NCBI RefSeq assembly: GCF_037137055.1
Contig: NZ_JBBBNY010000001.1
Location: 1 to 64,000 of the forward strand
Direction: 5' to 3'
Source: Frateuria_A yonginensis
GTDB taxonomy: Bacteria > Pseudomonadota > Gammaproteobacteria > Xanthomonadales > Rhodanobacteraceae
DNA length: 64,000 bases
The number at the start of each line of letters is the position of its first letter. Positions within the stretch are counted from its first letter, which is position 1. A model generated the notes under the pieces. That model was not told the DNA's origin, made no database searches, and saw only the letters and a program-made list of their open reading frames with translations. Made by a program: the position numbers and the translations under genes. Positions 16,661-25,794 of the stretch are shown here, one piece after another.

Positions 16661-17446
16661 CTACCGCATGTGCCAGCCGTGGCTGACGGTGATGCTCTGC
16701 CCGGTCAGCGCCGCGCTGGGGAAGGCGGCCAGGAACAACGCCGTCTGCGCCACATCCTCCAGCGTGGTGAACACGCCGTCGACGGTGTGCCTGAGCATCA
16801 CGTTGCGGATCACCTCCTCCTCGCTGAGGCCGAGTTCCCTCGCCTGCTCGGGGATCTGCTTCTCCACCAGCGGCGTGCGCACGAAGCCCGGGCAGATCAC
16901 GTGCGAACGCACGTTGTGCGGCGCGCCCTCCTTGGCCAGCGTGCGGGCCAGGCCGAGCAGGCCGTGCTTGGCGGTGACGTAGGGCGCCTTCAGCACCGAG
17001 GCCTCGTGCGAGTGCACCGAACCCATGTAGATCACGGTGCCGCCGCGGTCGTCCCTGTACATGTGCCGGAGCGCCGCGCGGGTGGTGAGGAAGGCGCCGT
17101 CCAGATGGATCGCCAGCATCTTCTTCCAGGCCGCGAAGGCGAAGCTCTCGATCGGGTTGACGATCTGCACGCCCGCGTTGGAGACGAGGATGTCCAGCGC
17201 GCCGAACGCCTGCACCACCGCGTCGGTGCCGGCATCGACCGCCGGCTCGTCGGTGACGTCCATCGCCACGCCCACGGCGCGGCCGCCGGCGGCCCGGATC
17301 GCGGCGGCGGCGGCATCGGCCGCCTGCCGGTCGATGTCGGCGATCGCCACGGCGGCGCCCTCGCGCGCGTAGCGCTCGGCGATCGCCTTGCCGATGCCGC
17401 TGGCCGCGCCGGTGACGAGGGCGACCTTGCCGTCGAGACTGCCCAT
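16661..17446 (-). CDS. 3-hydroxybutyrate dehydrogenase (SDR family)
   Basis: A 261-residue classical SDR predicted to oxidise (R)-3-hydroxybutyrate to acetoacetate with NAD+. It has TGAASGIG (residues 12-19), an acidic end of strand 2 (IADID, NAD preference), SNAG, the Ser of MGSVHSHEAS and YVTAK. The stretch GFVRTPLVEKQIPEQA is typical of 3-hydroxybutyrate dehydrogenases (BdhA/PhbH) rather than generic SDRs. The start at 17446 gives the family N-terminus MGSLDGKVALVTG; an earlier ATG at 17503 would add an atypical tail. It is convergent with the YdfG-like gene and probably monocistronic. Confidence 0.85.
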   Translation of the reverse strand: MGSLDGKVALVTGAASGIGKAIAERYAREGAAVAIADIDRQAADAAAAAIRAAGGRAVGVAMDVTDEPAVDAGTDAVVQAFGALDILVSNAGVQIVNPIESFAFAAWKKMLAIHLDGAFLTTRAALRHMYRDDRGGTVIYMGSVHSHEASVLKAPYVTAKHGLLGLARTLAKEGAPHNVRSHVICPGFVRTPLVEKQIPEQARELGLSEEEVIRNVMLRHTVDGVFTTLEDVAQTALFLAAFPSAALTGQSITVSHGWHMR

Positions 17447-17545
17447 GGCTGTGCTCCGCAGTGGGGAGCGCACGATTGTAGGCGCGCGGCGGGCGGGCGC
17501 CATCGGACCTTGGTGCAGGTGGCCCGTGAGGCCCTGCCGTGCCGT

Positions 17546-19426
17546 TCAGTCGGCGAGGTAGGTGTAGGCGGTCAGGCCGGCATCCAGATCGCGGTAGAGC
17601 GCCTCCGCCGCCTCGCCCTGCACGCCCGCGGCGGCGATGCGCTCGCGGTAGCTGCACCGCAATGCCGCCAGGTCGTAGCCCACGTAGTCCAGCATCACGT
17701 CGGTGGTATCGCCGCGGCGCACATGGTCGAACACGTAGCCCTCGCCGTCGGCGCGCACGTTCACCGCGTCGGTGTCGCCGAACAGGTTGTGGATGTCGCC
17801 CAGCGTCTCCTGGTAGGCGCCGACCATGAACAGGCCCAGGCAGTAGCTCTCGCCCGGGCGGAGGCGATGCAGCGGCAGGCTCACGTCGACGCCCTCGGCG
17901 TCGACGTAGTCGTCGATGCGCCCGTCCGAGTCGCAGGTGAGGTCGACGATCACGCCGCGCCGCGTCGGCGGCTCGTCCAGGCGGGCGATCGGCGCGATAG
18001 GGAAGATCTGGTCGATCGCCCAGATGTCCGGGACCGACTCGAACACCGAGAAGTTGAGGAAGTACTTGTCGACCAGCTTCTCGTCCAGCTCGTCCAGCAC
18101 CTGCCGGTGCGCGCGCTCCCCGGGCGAGAGCCGCGTGCGCACGGCATTGGCGATCAGGTAGAACATCTCGTCAAGGCGCGCGCGGTCGGCCAGGCCGAGC
18201 TGGCCCAGCGCGTACAACGACTGGCCCTCGGCCAGGTGGTGCTGCGCCTCGTGATAGAGCTCCAGCGGCGGGCGCTCGCCCAGCGCCGCATGCACCTCGC
18301 GCAGGTGGCGCAGCACCGCCGGTTCGCCTTCGCGCGGCGGCGGCATGGCGCCGGTCGGCACCTCCTCCACCTCGGTGACGTCGGAGACCAGCACCGCATG
18401 GTGCGCGGTCATCGCGCGGCCGGCCTCGGTGAGGATGTGCGGCGCGGAAAGACCCTCGGCGACGACCGCTTCGGCCAGCGACTGCACGATGGTCGCCGCG
18501 TACTGCTCCATCGAGTAGTTGATCGAATTGTGGCTGCGCGAGCGCGAACCCTCGTAGTCCACGCCCAGTCCGCCGCCCACGTCTACGATCTCGAGCGGCA
18601 CGCCCATGCGCGAGAGCTCGACGAAGTAGCGCGTCGCCTCGCGCATGCCGTTGGCGATGTCGCGCACGTTGGAGATCTGCGAACCCATGTGGAAGTGCTG
18701 CAGCCTGAGCGTGTGCTTGAGGCCGGCCTGCTCCAGCCGCGTGATCAGCGCCAGCACCTGGGTCGGCGAGAGGCCGAATTTGCCCTTGTCGCCGCCGGTG
18801 TTCTGCCACTTGCCCGCGCCGATCGAGGCCAGCCGCACGCGCACGCCGAGCAGCGGCTCGACGCCGAGCGCCGCGGCCTCGGCGAACACGTGCTCGAGTT
18901 CGGAGAGCTTCTCGATCACGATGAACACGCGCAGGCCGAGCTTGCGCCCGATCAGCGCCAGCCGGATGTACTGGCGATCCTTGTAGCCGTTGCAGATCAC
19001 GATGGAGCCGGGCCGCGCCAGCGCCAGCACCGCCATCAGTTCCGGCTTCGAGCCGGCCTCCAGGCCGAAGCCCCGGCTGCCGGCGGCGACCAGTTCCTCC
19101 ACCACCCCGCGCTGCTGGTTGACCTTGATTGGGTAGATCGCGGTGTAGCCACCGCCGTAGCCGGTCTCCTCGATGGCCCGGGCGAACGCACCCTGCATGC
19201 GCTTGAGGCGATGGGCGAGGATGTCGGGAAAACGCACCAGCAGCGGCAGGCGCAGACCCTGCGCGCGGGCCTGCTCGACGATCTGCGTCAGCGGCAGGGC
19301 CGGGCCCTGCGCGCCGCGCGGGCGCATCACGATGCGGCCGGCGGCATCGACGTCGACGTAGCCGTCGCTCCAGTAGGGCACCGCGTAGAGCTGGCGGGCG
19401 GCGTCGACGGTCCAGGACTCGGACAT
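17546..19426 (-). CDS. speA: Biosynthetic arginine decarboxylase
   Basis: PLP enzyme that decarboxylates arginine to agmatine, the first step of putrescine synthesis by the agmatine route. The 626-residue protein (family about 630) has the PLP lysine K101 in YPIKVNQQ, the glycine-rich phosphate loop DVGGGLGVDY and the C-terminal barrel part. It belongs to the large SpeA type, not the inducible AdiA type. The start at 19426 (MSESWTVDAARQLYAVPYW) matches the family; longer readings run into non-homologous sequence. It is divergent from speE across a 253-bp region. No agmatinase or agmatine deiminase gene is in the window, so the next step must be encoded elsewhere. Confidence 0.96.
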   Translation of the reverse strand: MSESWTVDAARQLYAVPYWSDGYVDVDAAGRIVMRPRGAQGPALPLTQIVEQARAQGLRLPLLVRFPDILAHRLKRMQGAFARAIEETGYGGGYTAIYPIKVNQQRGVVEELVAAGSRGFGLEAGSKPELMAVLALARPGSIVICNGYKDRQYIRLALIGRKLGLRVFIVIEKLSELEHVFAEAAALGVEPLLGVRVRLASIGAGKWQNTGGDKGKFGLSPTQVLALITRLEQAGLKHTLRLQHFHMGSQISNVRDIANGMREATRYFVELSRMGVPLEIVDVGGGLGVDYEGSRSRSHNSINYSMEQYAATIVQSLAEAVVAEGLSAPHILTEAGRAMTAHHAVLVSDVTEVEEVPTGAMPPPREGEPAVLRHLREVHAALGERPPLELYHEAQHHLAEGQSLYALGQLGLADRARLDEMFYLIANAVRTRLSPGERAHRQVLDELDEKLVDKYFLNFSVFESVPDIWAIDQIFPIAPIARLDEPPTRRGVIVDLTCDSDGRIDDYVDAEGVDVSLPLHRLRPGESYCLGLFMVGAYQETLGDIHNLFGDTDAVNVRADGEGYVFDHVRRGDTTDVMLDYVGYDLAALRCSYRERIAAAGVQGEAAEALYRDLDAGLTAYTYLAD

Positions 19427-19679
19427 GGATCGGGTCTCCTCGTGCAAACGGGGTCCTTGCGTCGTCGCAGCGGCGAGCCTTGACGGCATGCTCGGGTGAG
19501 CGGAAGGCCCGCCGGCCGGAAGCCTCGCACGCCGCGGGGCCGGATGGGCACGGACGGCGCGGGGCCGTCGGGCGCGCATTGTAGCGGGCGCGGGGCAACC
19601 TGCGGTCAACGCCACGGTGTGCGCGCACGGTTGCCGCTACAATGCCGCCCTTTTCACGCATCCCACGCAGGACAGCGCC
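19427..19679. promoter_or_regulatory. Divergent speA/speE regulatory region
   Basis: TACAAT, a 5-of-6 match to the -10 consensus, occurs once on each strand: 19578-19583 facing speA and 19638-19643 facing speE, each about 100 bases or less from its gene's upstream side. No -35 box with ideal spacing is visible (TTGACC for speA is 20 bp away). The arrangement is consistent with back-to-back promoters. Confidence 0.4.
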
Positions 19680-20531
19680 ATGTCGCAACTCAGCTGGTTC
19701 ACCGAGGCCCACCAGACCTCCGGCTCCTCCATCGGCTACCGGGTGGAGAAGCTGCTGCACGCGGAGAAGACGCCGTTCCAGACCATCGAGATCTACCAGA
19801 CCACCGACTGGGGCAAGCTGATGGTGATCGACGGCTGCGTGATGCTGACCAGCCGCGACAACTTCCTGTACCACGAGATGATGACCCACCCGGCGCTGTT
19901 CACCCATGCGCGCGCCAAGCGCGTGGTGATCATCGGCGGCGGCGACTGCGGCACGCTGCGCGAGGTGCTCAAGCACGAGGAAGTCGAGCACGCGGTGCAG
20001 GTGGAGATCGACGAGCGGGTGACCCGCCTGGCCGAGCAGTACTTCCCGGAACTGTGCGAGTCCAATGCCGACCCGCGCGCCGAGCTGCTGTTCATCGACG
20101 GCATCAAGTACATGGCCGAGTGCGAGCCGGACTCGCTGGACCTCGTCATCGTCGACTCGACCGATCCGGTGGGCCCGGCCGAGGGCCTGTTTAACGCCGC
20201 CTTCTACGCCAGCTGCCACAAGGCGCTGCGCCACGGCGGCATCCTGGTGCAGCAGAGCGAATCGCCGCTGGTGCACCTGGAATTGATCAAGTCGATGCGC
20301 TCGGCCATGCGCACCTCGGGCTTCGCCGCGGTGAAGACGCTGCCATTCCCGCAGCCGTGCTACCCGACCGGCTGGTGGAGCTGCACGATGGCGCGCAAGG
20401 GTGGCGACCTGTCCGGCTTCCGCGAGCGCGGCGCGCTGAGCAAGAACTTCCCCACCCGCTACTACAACGCCGAGACGCATCGCGCCGCATTGGCGCAACC
20501 GGAGTTCATGCGCGAGGCACTGGGCGAGTAA
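19680..20531 (+). CDS. speE: Spermidine synthase
   Basis: Transfers aminopropyl from decarboxylated S-adenosylmethionine to putrescine. The 283-residue protein has the class I methyltransferase-like fold with GGGDCGTLREVLKH (about residues 84-97), the acidic cofactor-binding strand VEID, and the active-site loop DSTDPVGPAEGLF (about 158-170). The QPCYPTGWW stretch is also characteristic. Start at 19680 gives the conserved MSQLSWFTE N-terminus. It pairs with speA across a shared promoter region, forming the ends of the agmatine route to spermidine; speD is not in the window. Confidence 0.96.
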   Translation: MSQLSWFTEAHQTSGSSIGYRVEKLLHAEKTPFQTIEIYQTTDWGKLMVIDGCVMLTSRDNFLYHEMMTHPALFTHARAKRVVIIGGGDCGTLREVLKHEEVEHAVQVEIDERVTRLAEQYFPELCESNADPRAELLFIDGIKYMAECEPDSLDLVIVDSTDPVGPAEGLFNAAFYASCHKALRHGGILVQQSESPLVHLELIKSMRSAMRTSGFAAVKTLPFPQPCYPTGWWSCTMARKGGDLSGFRERGALSKNFPTRYYNAETHRAALAQPEFMREALGE

Positions 20532-20546
20532 GCGCATCCCTCCGCC

Positions 20547-20626
20547 GTAGGAGCGCGCGTGCCCGCGGTGCCTTGGCTCCCACGCGCACTGGAGCGAACG
20601 GCGTCGCGGGCAAGCCCGCTCCTGCC
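20547..20626. repeat. GTAG/REP-like inverted repeat, copy 1
   Basis: The left arm starts GTAGGAGCGCGCGTGCCCGC and the right arm is its imperfect complement ending near CCCGCTCCTGC, with about 40 bases between. It sits in the gap after speE and before a convergent small gene. Related copies are at 31986, 50610, 57121 and 59822. Confidence 0.7.
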
Positions 20627-20631
20627 GGCGG

Positions 20632-20832
20632 TCAGAACATCTTCTGCCGCACTTTCGGCAGCAGCACCACCACCAGCGTGGCGACCGGCCCGAACAGCAG
20701 CGACAGCAGGAACCACAACAGGCCGCTGCGGTTCTTGCCCTGCGCCAGGCCGGCATTGATCAGCGCCAGCGTGCCCCAGCCGACGAACCACGGCGCCGCC
20801 TGGGCGTCGGCCAACCTCGAAAACTGCTCCAC
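20632..20832 (-). CDS. Small membrane protein, unknown function
   Basis: A 66-residue protein with two hydrophobic segments (about residues 14-28 and 38-58), separated by a short polar loop with QGKNRSG, and a basic tail KVRQK. The sequence GKNRSGLLWFLLSLLFGPVATL resembles short conserved membrane proteins in related bacteria, but no function is known to me. A ribosome-binding-like AGAGAAG sequence precedes the ATG. It is convergent with speE across repeat copy 1. Confidence 0.65.
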   Translation of the reverse strand: MEQFSRLADAQAAPWFVGWGTLALINAGLAQGKNRSGLLWFLLSLLFGPVATLVVVLLPKVRQKMF

Positions 20833-20994
20833 GGCTTCTCTCCGGTCGTTTCGCGGGACGCGCGCGTGCGCGTCGGGGAAGCGGTCATGCTAACCGCCCT
20901 GACGGCCGGCGCACGTGGCGCCGGGCCGGGGGATCAGGCTGGCTTAATCCTTGCCCGCTATGCTGCCGCCTCGATTCCATGCAAGGAAAACGCG

Positions 20995-22047
20995 ATGCCG
21001 GGACTGCGTCAACTGATCCTCGTCCTCGCCTGCACGCTCGCTGCGGCCGCCAGCTCCGCGACGACACCGGCGAAGAGGGCCGTACACGATGCCCGGCAGC
21101 AGCGTACCGCCGCCCTGCTGGCCTTCCAGCGCGACCTGGTCAGCGTGCTGGCGCCGCGGGCCGACGCGATGCCGCTGCTCGGCGCCGCGCTGCTGGCGCG
21201 GCCGCTGGACGGGCAGCCGAAGTGGAACGACTTCCACAGCCTGATCGGCCGCGCCGTCGCCGCACCCGGTCACGGCCCCGCGCAGCGCTGGGTTCAACTG
21301 GCCGACTGCGATGCCCGCGCCGACGCCTGCCCCGACGCCGCTGCACTCGCCGCGCTGCTCGAGGAAGCCCCCGACAACGCCGCGGTGTGGCTGCTCGAGC
21401 TCGGCCAGGACGTGCGCAACGGCAAATCGGCGGAGGCCCGCGCCGATCTCGCCCGCGCGGCGCAGGCCACGCTGTACGACGACTACACGGGGACCAGCCT
21501 GAAGGCGCTGGCCGACGGCGTCAGCCTGCTGCCGCCACCGCAGGCCACGCTCGACCCCGACGCCGCTGCCGGCGCCGCCGGCGTGCAGGCGATGATCGTG
21601 TACGGCATCGCCGGCATGCAGCCGCAGCCTGCCCTGCCTGCCGCGGCGCGGCTGTGCGAGGACGCCGGCGACGACGCGGCGCTGGTCGCCGACTGCCGGC
21701 GACTGGCCAAGACACTCGAATGGGGCTCCAGCCCGCTGGCCCGTTCGCTCGGGCTGCACCTGCGCGAGCAGCTGGCCGCGAACGATGATGAACGCGAACA
21801 GGCGCGTCGCGAACGGCGCGCCCTGGTCTGGCAGGTGCAGCAGTTCGCGGGCCTGGCCGCCCGCGCACCGGGCGACCGGGCGCTCGCGCTGCAGCTGCTC
21901 GCGCTGGCCCGCGGCGGCGGCACCGAGATGAGCCTGATGCTGGCGGCCTTGCGCAAGGCGGGCCTGCCGGCGGAGCCGCCCGCCGGGTGGGAGCCGCCGA
22001 AGCCGGCGCACGGCTCCGTGAGCGGCGCGCCCCCCACCGAAACGTGA
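20995..22047 (+). CDS. Exported protein of unknown function
   Basis: A 350-residue protein with a signal peptide (about residues 1-20, VLACTLAAAASSA). The mature part is strongly helical and Ala/Leu-rich, with regularly spaced amphipathic helices and four to six cysteines (LADCDARADACPD, LCEDAGDD, ADCRRL). This suggests a TPR- or Sel1-like helical repeat fold, but no repeat is clear enough to name. The ATG at 20995 is chosen because it begins the signal peptide. It lies upstream of, and in line with, the ParA-like gene, about 110 bases away, so cotranscription is possible but unproven. Confidence 0.6.
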   Translation: MPGLRQLILVLACTLAAAASSATTPAKRAVHDARQQRTAALLAFQRDLVSVLAPRADAMPLLGAALLARPLDGQPKWNDFHSLIGRAVAAPGHGPAQRWVQLADCDARADACPDAAALAALLEEAPDNAAVWLLELGQDVRNGKSAEARADLARAAQATLYDDYTGTSLKALADGVSLLPPPQATLDPDAAAGAAGVQAMIVYGIAGMQPQPALPAAARLCEDAGDDAALVADCRRLAKTLEWGSSPLARSLGLHLREQLAANDDEREQARRERRALVWQVQQFAGLAARAPGDRALALQLLALARGGGTEMSLMLAALRKAGLPAEPPAGWEPPKPAHGSVSGAPPTET

Positions 22048-22158
22048 GCGGGCCCGCGTTTGCCGGGGCCGCCGGCCGGGCTCGGCCTCGAGCCCGGTTC
22101 CCCGCTCCGCATCGGCAAGCTACCCTTGCCCCCAAGCTTTCCGAACGGGGGTGGTCCG

Positions 22159-22788
22159 ATGCTGACCGTGCTGGTGGCAAGCAGCAAGGGCGGGTGCGGC
22201 AAGAGCACGCTGGTGACCCAGCTGGCATCGCACTGGGCGCAGCAAGGCAAGCGCACGGCGATTGTCGATACCGACCGCCAGGGATCCAGCTACCGCTGGG
22301 CCACGCTGCGCCCGGAAGGCATGCCTGGAGTGCTCGGGCTGGAGGGTCGCCGCGGCCTGCATCGGCTGCCGCCGGATACCGAGCGCGTGCTGGTCGACAC
22401 GCCGGCGGGGGTGGGCGAACGCGAGCTCGAGCCCCTGCTCGACCAGGTCAGCGTGGCGCTGGTGCCGGTCCTGCCGTCTTCCTTCGACCTGCATGCCACG
22501 CTGGACTTCCTCGCGCAGCTGGCCGCCATGGCGCAGGTCAGGCGCGGCAAGCTGGCGGTCGCGCTGGTCGGCAATCGCCTCAAACCCTGGACCCATGCCA
22601 GCCAGGACGCGCTGGCGCAGCTTGCCGAGGCCGCGCCCTTTCCGGTGACCGCGCAACTGCGCGACAGCCAGGCGTACGTGCTGCTGACCGCGCTGGGCAA
22701 GGGCATCTTCGACTACCACTCCGAGCAGGTGCGCAGCCAGCAGCAGGACTGGCTGCCCCTGCTGCGCTGGCTCAAGCGCCAGCACTGA
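22159..22788 (+). CDS. ParA/MinD-like ATPase
   Basis: A 209-residue single-domain P-loop ATPase of the ParA class. The deviant Walker A KGGCGKST (residues 10-17, with the signature Lys10) is followed by a Walker A'/switch VDTDRQGS (about 41-48) and the LVDTPAG motif (about 79-85). It lacks the N-terminal DNA-binding domain of plasmid ParA and has no parB gene beside it, so it is an orphan, perhaps positioning a protein cargo or septum component. The ATG at 22159 follows a GGGGGTGG stretch that could serve as ribosome-binding site. It is 12 bases before the SixA-like gene. Confidence 0.8.
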   Translation: MLTVLVASSKGGCGKSTLVTQLASHWAQQGKRTAIVDTDRQGSSYRWATLRPEGMPGVLGLEGRRGLHRLPPDTERVLVDTPAGVGERELEPLLDQVSVALVPVLPSSFDLHATLDFLAQLAAMAQVRRGKLAVALVGNRLKPWTHASQDALAQLAEAAPFPVTAQLRDSQAYVLLTALGKGIFDYHSEQVRSQQQDWLPLLRWLKRQH

Positions 22789-22800
22789 CCGGGAACCGCC

Positions 22801-23274
22801 ATGCATGAACTGATCCTGCTGCGCCACGCCGAGGCCCTGCCCCCTACAGCGGGCGACGGCGACCGCGATCGCGCGCTCAGCGCACGCGGCGAACAGGAAG
22901 CGCGCGCCGCCGGCCGCTGGCTGGCGGCGCACGGCGTACGGCCCGACCGCGTGCTGTGCTCGCCGGCGCAGCGCGCCCGCCACACCGCCGAGCTGGCCGT
23001 GCAGGCGTTCGCCCCCGTCGCGGCGATCGGCTTGGCCGAGGAGATCTACGACGCCACGCCGGGCGAGCTGCTGGCACTGCTCGACCAGCACGCCGACGCG
23101 CGCTGCGTGCTGCTGGTCGGCCACAACCCGGGCATCGAGCGGCTGGTGGCGCTGCTGGTGGAGGGGCGTTCGGACGAATTCCGCGGCATGCCACCGGCCG
23201 GGCTGGCGGTGCTGCACCTGCAAGGCGTGCTGGAGCCGGGCAACGCACGGCTGGACGCGTTCTGGTCGCCCTGA
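22801..23274 (+). CDS. sixA: SixA-like phosphohistidine phosphatase
   Basis: A 157-residue histidine phosphatase-superfamily protein. The catalytic motif is LRHAE (Arg8, His9) at the N-terminus; a second Arg occurs in SPAQRARHTAE, and the second active His is in VGHNPG (about residue 107). This short form matches SixA, which dephosphorylates HPt phosphohistidine (ArcB, and NPr in later work). The stop overlaps the start of the YceI gene by one base (TGATG). The physiological substrate here is unknown. Confidence 0.85.
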   Translation: MHELILLRHAEALPPTAGDGDRDRALSARGEQEARAAGRWLAAHGVRPDRVLCSPAQRARHTAELAVQAFAPVAAIGLAEEIYDATPGELLALLDQHADARCVLLVGHNPGIERLVALLVEGRSDEFRGMPPAGLAVLHLQGVLEPGNARLDAFWSP

Positions 23275-23837
23275 TGCACGCGGCGGTTCGCGGCGGCCTG
23301 CTGCTGGCGCTCGGCCTGGCGTCGTTCGCCGCGGCCGCCGTCACCGGCCAGTGGCACATCGACAGCCGCTATTCGCATGCCGATTTCGGCGTGCGGCTGT
23401 TCTGGCTGCACACGGTCCGCGGACGCTTCGAGCAGGTGGAGGGCACGGTCGAACCGCGCGCCGGCGGTAACGCGGTGGTCAATGCGCAGATCGCGGTGAA
23501 CAGCCTGGCGATGGACTCGACCCGGCTGCGCCAGTGGGTGCTCGGCGAGGAGTTCTTCGATGCCGCGCGGCATCCGGTGCTGCGGTTCGTTTCCGCACCG
23601 GTGCCGGGCAACGTGCTCGATGCCGGCGGCGTGCTGGATGGCCAGCTGACCCTGCGCGGCATCACCCGGCCGATGCGCTTCGTGCTGCTGCCGGCGCGCT
23701 GCACCGCCGACGCCTGCACGATCCAGGCACATGGCCAGCTCAGGCGCAGCGAGTTCGGCATGAACGCCCACCATGCGGTGCTGTCCGACCGGGTCGAGCT
23801 CGCGTTGTCGATCGCGCTGGAACGCTCGCCGGACTGA
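23274..23837 (+). CDS. YceI family periplasmic protein
   Basis: A 187-residue protein with a signal peptide (about residues 1-21) and a YceI-like lipocalin fold that binds isoprenoid or polyprenoid lipids. Characteristic stretches are WHIDSRYSHADF at the mature N-terminus, RQWVLGEEFFDAARHPVLRF in the middle and LRGITRPMRF (family pattern LTLHGVTKPV). The single-base overlap with the SixA-like gene indicates coupling. No cytochrome b561 partner, which sometimes accompanies YceI genes, is adjacent. Confidence 0.88.
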   Translation: MHAAVRGGLLLALGLASFAAAAVTGQWHIDSRYSHADFGVRLFWLHTVRGRFEQVEGTVEPRAGGNAVVNAQIAVNSLAMDSTRLRQWVLGEEFFDAARHPVLRFVSAPVPGNVLDAGGVLDGQLTLRGITRPMRFVLLPARCTADACTIQAHGQLRRSEFGMNAHHAVLSDRVELALSIALERSPD

Positions 23838-23870
23838 GTCGCGCCCGGCCTGACACCTGCCGCCTTTATC

Positions 23871-25769
23871 ATGCGCGGCATGCCCCTGCGCCGCATCGCC
23901 CTGCTCGCCCTGCTGGCCGCCACCGCGCTACTCGACGGTTGCGCGCTGTCGCGTGCGCAGATCCGCCGCGCGGACGCGATCGTCGCCGCTTCCGCGCCGG
24001 CGGTGCCCGGCTGCACGCGCGCCGACCACTGTGCGCAACCTTCGCCGCTGCTGCAGGCGTCGGCGCAGGCGATGGCGCAGTCCACACCGGAGCACCCGCA
24101 GCACCTGGTCGCCCTGCTCGGCCAGAGCGAACCGGCCCTGGTCGCGCGGCTGAGCCTGATCCGCGCGGCCCGCCGCAGCATCGATGTGCAGACCTACATC
24201 TGGGACCAGGACGACACCGGCCAGCTGATGCTGGACGAACTGGTGCAGGCGGCGCGGCGCGGCGTGCAGGTGCGCATCCTGGCCGACCAGCTCTCCGCCT
24301 TCGGCGACGTGCCCATGCTGGCGCGGCTCGCCCGCGCCAGTCCCAACCTGCAGGTGCGCCTGTACAACCCGACCTTCCAGGAAGCGCACACCTCGCCGCT
24401 GGAATGGGCGGCCGGCATCGCCTGCTGCTTCTTCCGCTTCAACCAGCGCATGCACAACAAGCTGCTGCTGGTCGACGACACGGTCGGCATCACCGGCGGG
24501 CGCAACTACCAGGATCGCTATTTCGACTGGGACGACGACTTCGACTACGTCGACCGCGACGTGCTGGTCGGCGGACCGGCGGCGCGCACCATGGCGGCGA
24601 GCTTCGCGCTGTTCTGGAACCACGAGCGCGCGGTGCCGCTGACCCACCTGCGCGACGTCAACCGCTACCTGATCGCCCATCCCGGGGCGCCGGGCTGGCA
24701 GGCCCCGCGCTACGAGCATCCGCAGCGGGTCTACCGGGTGCAGCAGGAAGCGGTGGATGCCGCCTGGCTGCAGATGCACGTGCTCGGGCACAGCCTGCGC
24801 ACGCGCGAGGTCGAGTATTTCAGCGACCTGCCGGGCAAGACCGACCAGCCACTCAAGCGGCACGCGCGCGAATTCACCGCGCACGTGATGCGGATGGTGG
24901 CCGCGGCCCGCCACGAGGTAGTGCTGCAGACGCCCTACCTGGTGATGAGCCGCCGCGCACGACGCATCTTCGACCGGCTGCACCGATCGAGCCCACCGCC
25001 GCGGATCGTGGTCTCGACCAACTCGCTCGCCTCCACCGATGCGTTCGTCGTCTACGGGGTGTCCTACAAGCACCGCAAGCGCTACCTGAAGGACTACGGC
25101 TTCGAGATCTACGAGCTGAAGCCGCACGCGGCGGATGTCGCGGCGGAAAACGCCAGCGCCGCGCTGGAGTGGGTCGGCGACGGCCGGCACGCCAGCGGCG
25201 ACGCCGCACGCGATCCGGCGCGGCGTTTCGTCGACACCGAGAGCCACGGCCTGCTCGGCAGCCACGGCAGCAGCCAGCGCCCGGCACCGCTGGTCAGCGA
25301 GGGGCGCCGCTTCGGCCTGCACGCCAAGTCGATCGTGGTGGACGACCGCTTCGCGATGGTCGGCTCGCACAACTTCGATCCGCGCTCGGACCACTACAAC
25401 ACCGAGGCGGGCGTGATCGTCTACGACCAGCGCTTCGCCGAGCAGGTGCGGGCGGCGATCCTGCGCGACACCGAGCCGCAGAACGCCTGGGTGATCGCGC
25501 CGCGGCGGCCGGTGGTGCCGGTGCTGACCACGTTGAACCAGGTGATCGGCGACGTCTCGGAAAAGCTGCCGCTGTTCGACTTCTGGCCCTACCGCTACGC
25601 CACCAGCTACCAGCTCAAGCCCGGCTGCACGCCGATGCGGCCCAGTGACCCGGACTTCTACAGCTGCTACGAGCCGGTCGGGGATTTCCCGGACGTGGCA
25701 CTGTCGCCCAAGCTGATCTACACCCGCCTGATCACCGCCTTCGGCTCGAGCGCCAGCGGCATCCTGTAG
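23871..25769 (+). CDS. Phospholipase D family protein (ClsC/YmdC-like)
   Basis: A 632-residue protein with an N-terminal hydrophobic signal ending in LLDGC (Cys about residue 24), consistent with a lipoprotein but with an unusual Asp at -2. It has two HKD motifs, HNKLLLVDD (H195, K197, D202) and HAKSIVVDD (H484, K486, D491), each followed by the GGRN or GSHN stretch expected for PLD enzymes. Two HKD motifs in one chain point to a cardiolipin-synthase or phospholipase activity; overall form is closest to ClsC-type proteins. An alternative ATG at 23880 trims three residues. It is 33 bases after the YceI gene. Confidence 0.85.
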   Translation: MRGMPLRRIALLALLAATALLDGCALSRAQIRRADAIVAASAPAVPGCTRADHCAQPSPLLQASAQAMAQSTPEHPQHLVALLGQSEPALVARLSLIRAARRSIDVQTYIWDQDDTGQLMLDELVQAARRGVQVRILADQLSAFGDVPMLARLARASPNLQVRLYNPTFQEAHTSPLEWAAGIACCFFRFNQRMHNKLLLVDDTVGITGGRNYQDRYFDWDDDFDYVDRDVLVGGPAARTMAASFALFWNHERAVPLTHLRDVNRYLIAHPGAPGWQAPRYEHPQRVYRVQQEAVDAAWLQMHVLGHSLRTREVEYFSDLPGKTDQPLKRHAREFTAHVMRMVAAARHEVVLQTPYLVMSRRARRIFDRLHRSSPPPRIVVSTNSLASTDAFVVYGVSYKHRKRYLKDYGFEIYELKPHAADVAAENASAALEWVGDGRHASGDAARDPARRFVDTESHGLLGSHGSSQRPAPLVSEGRRFGLHAKSIVVDDRFAMVGSHNFDPRSDHYNTEAGVIVYDQRFAEQVRAAILRDTEPQNAWVIAPRRPVVPVLTTLNQVIGDVSEKLPLFDFWPYRYATSYQLKPGCTPMRPSDPDFYSCYEPVGDFPDVALSPKLIYTRLITAFGSSASGIL

Positions 25770-25794
25770 CCGCCGTTCCCGTCCACCGTGCCGC

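Noticed and set aside
16670..19483. A 937-codon open frame on the plus strand across the dehydrogenase and speA
   Set aside because: It runs antisense to two well-supported genes and its translation has the His/Arg/Val/Gln-rich look of a GC-biased shadow.
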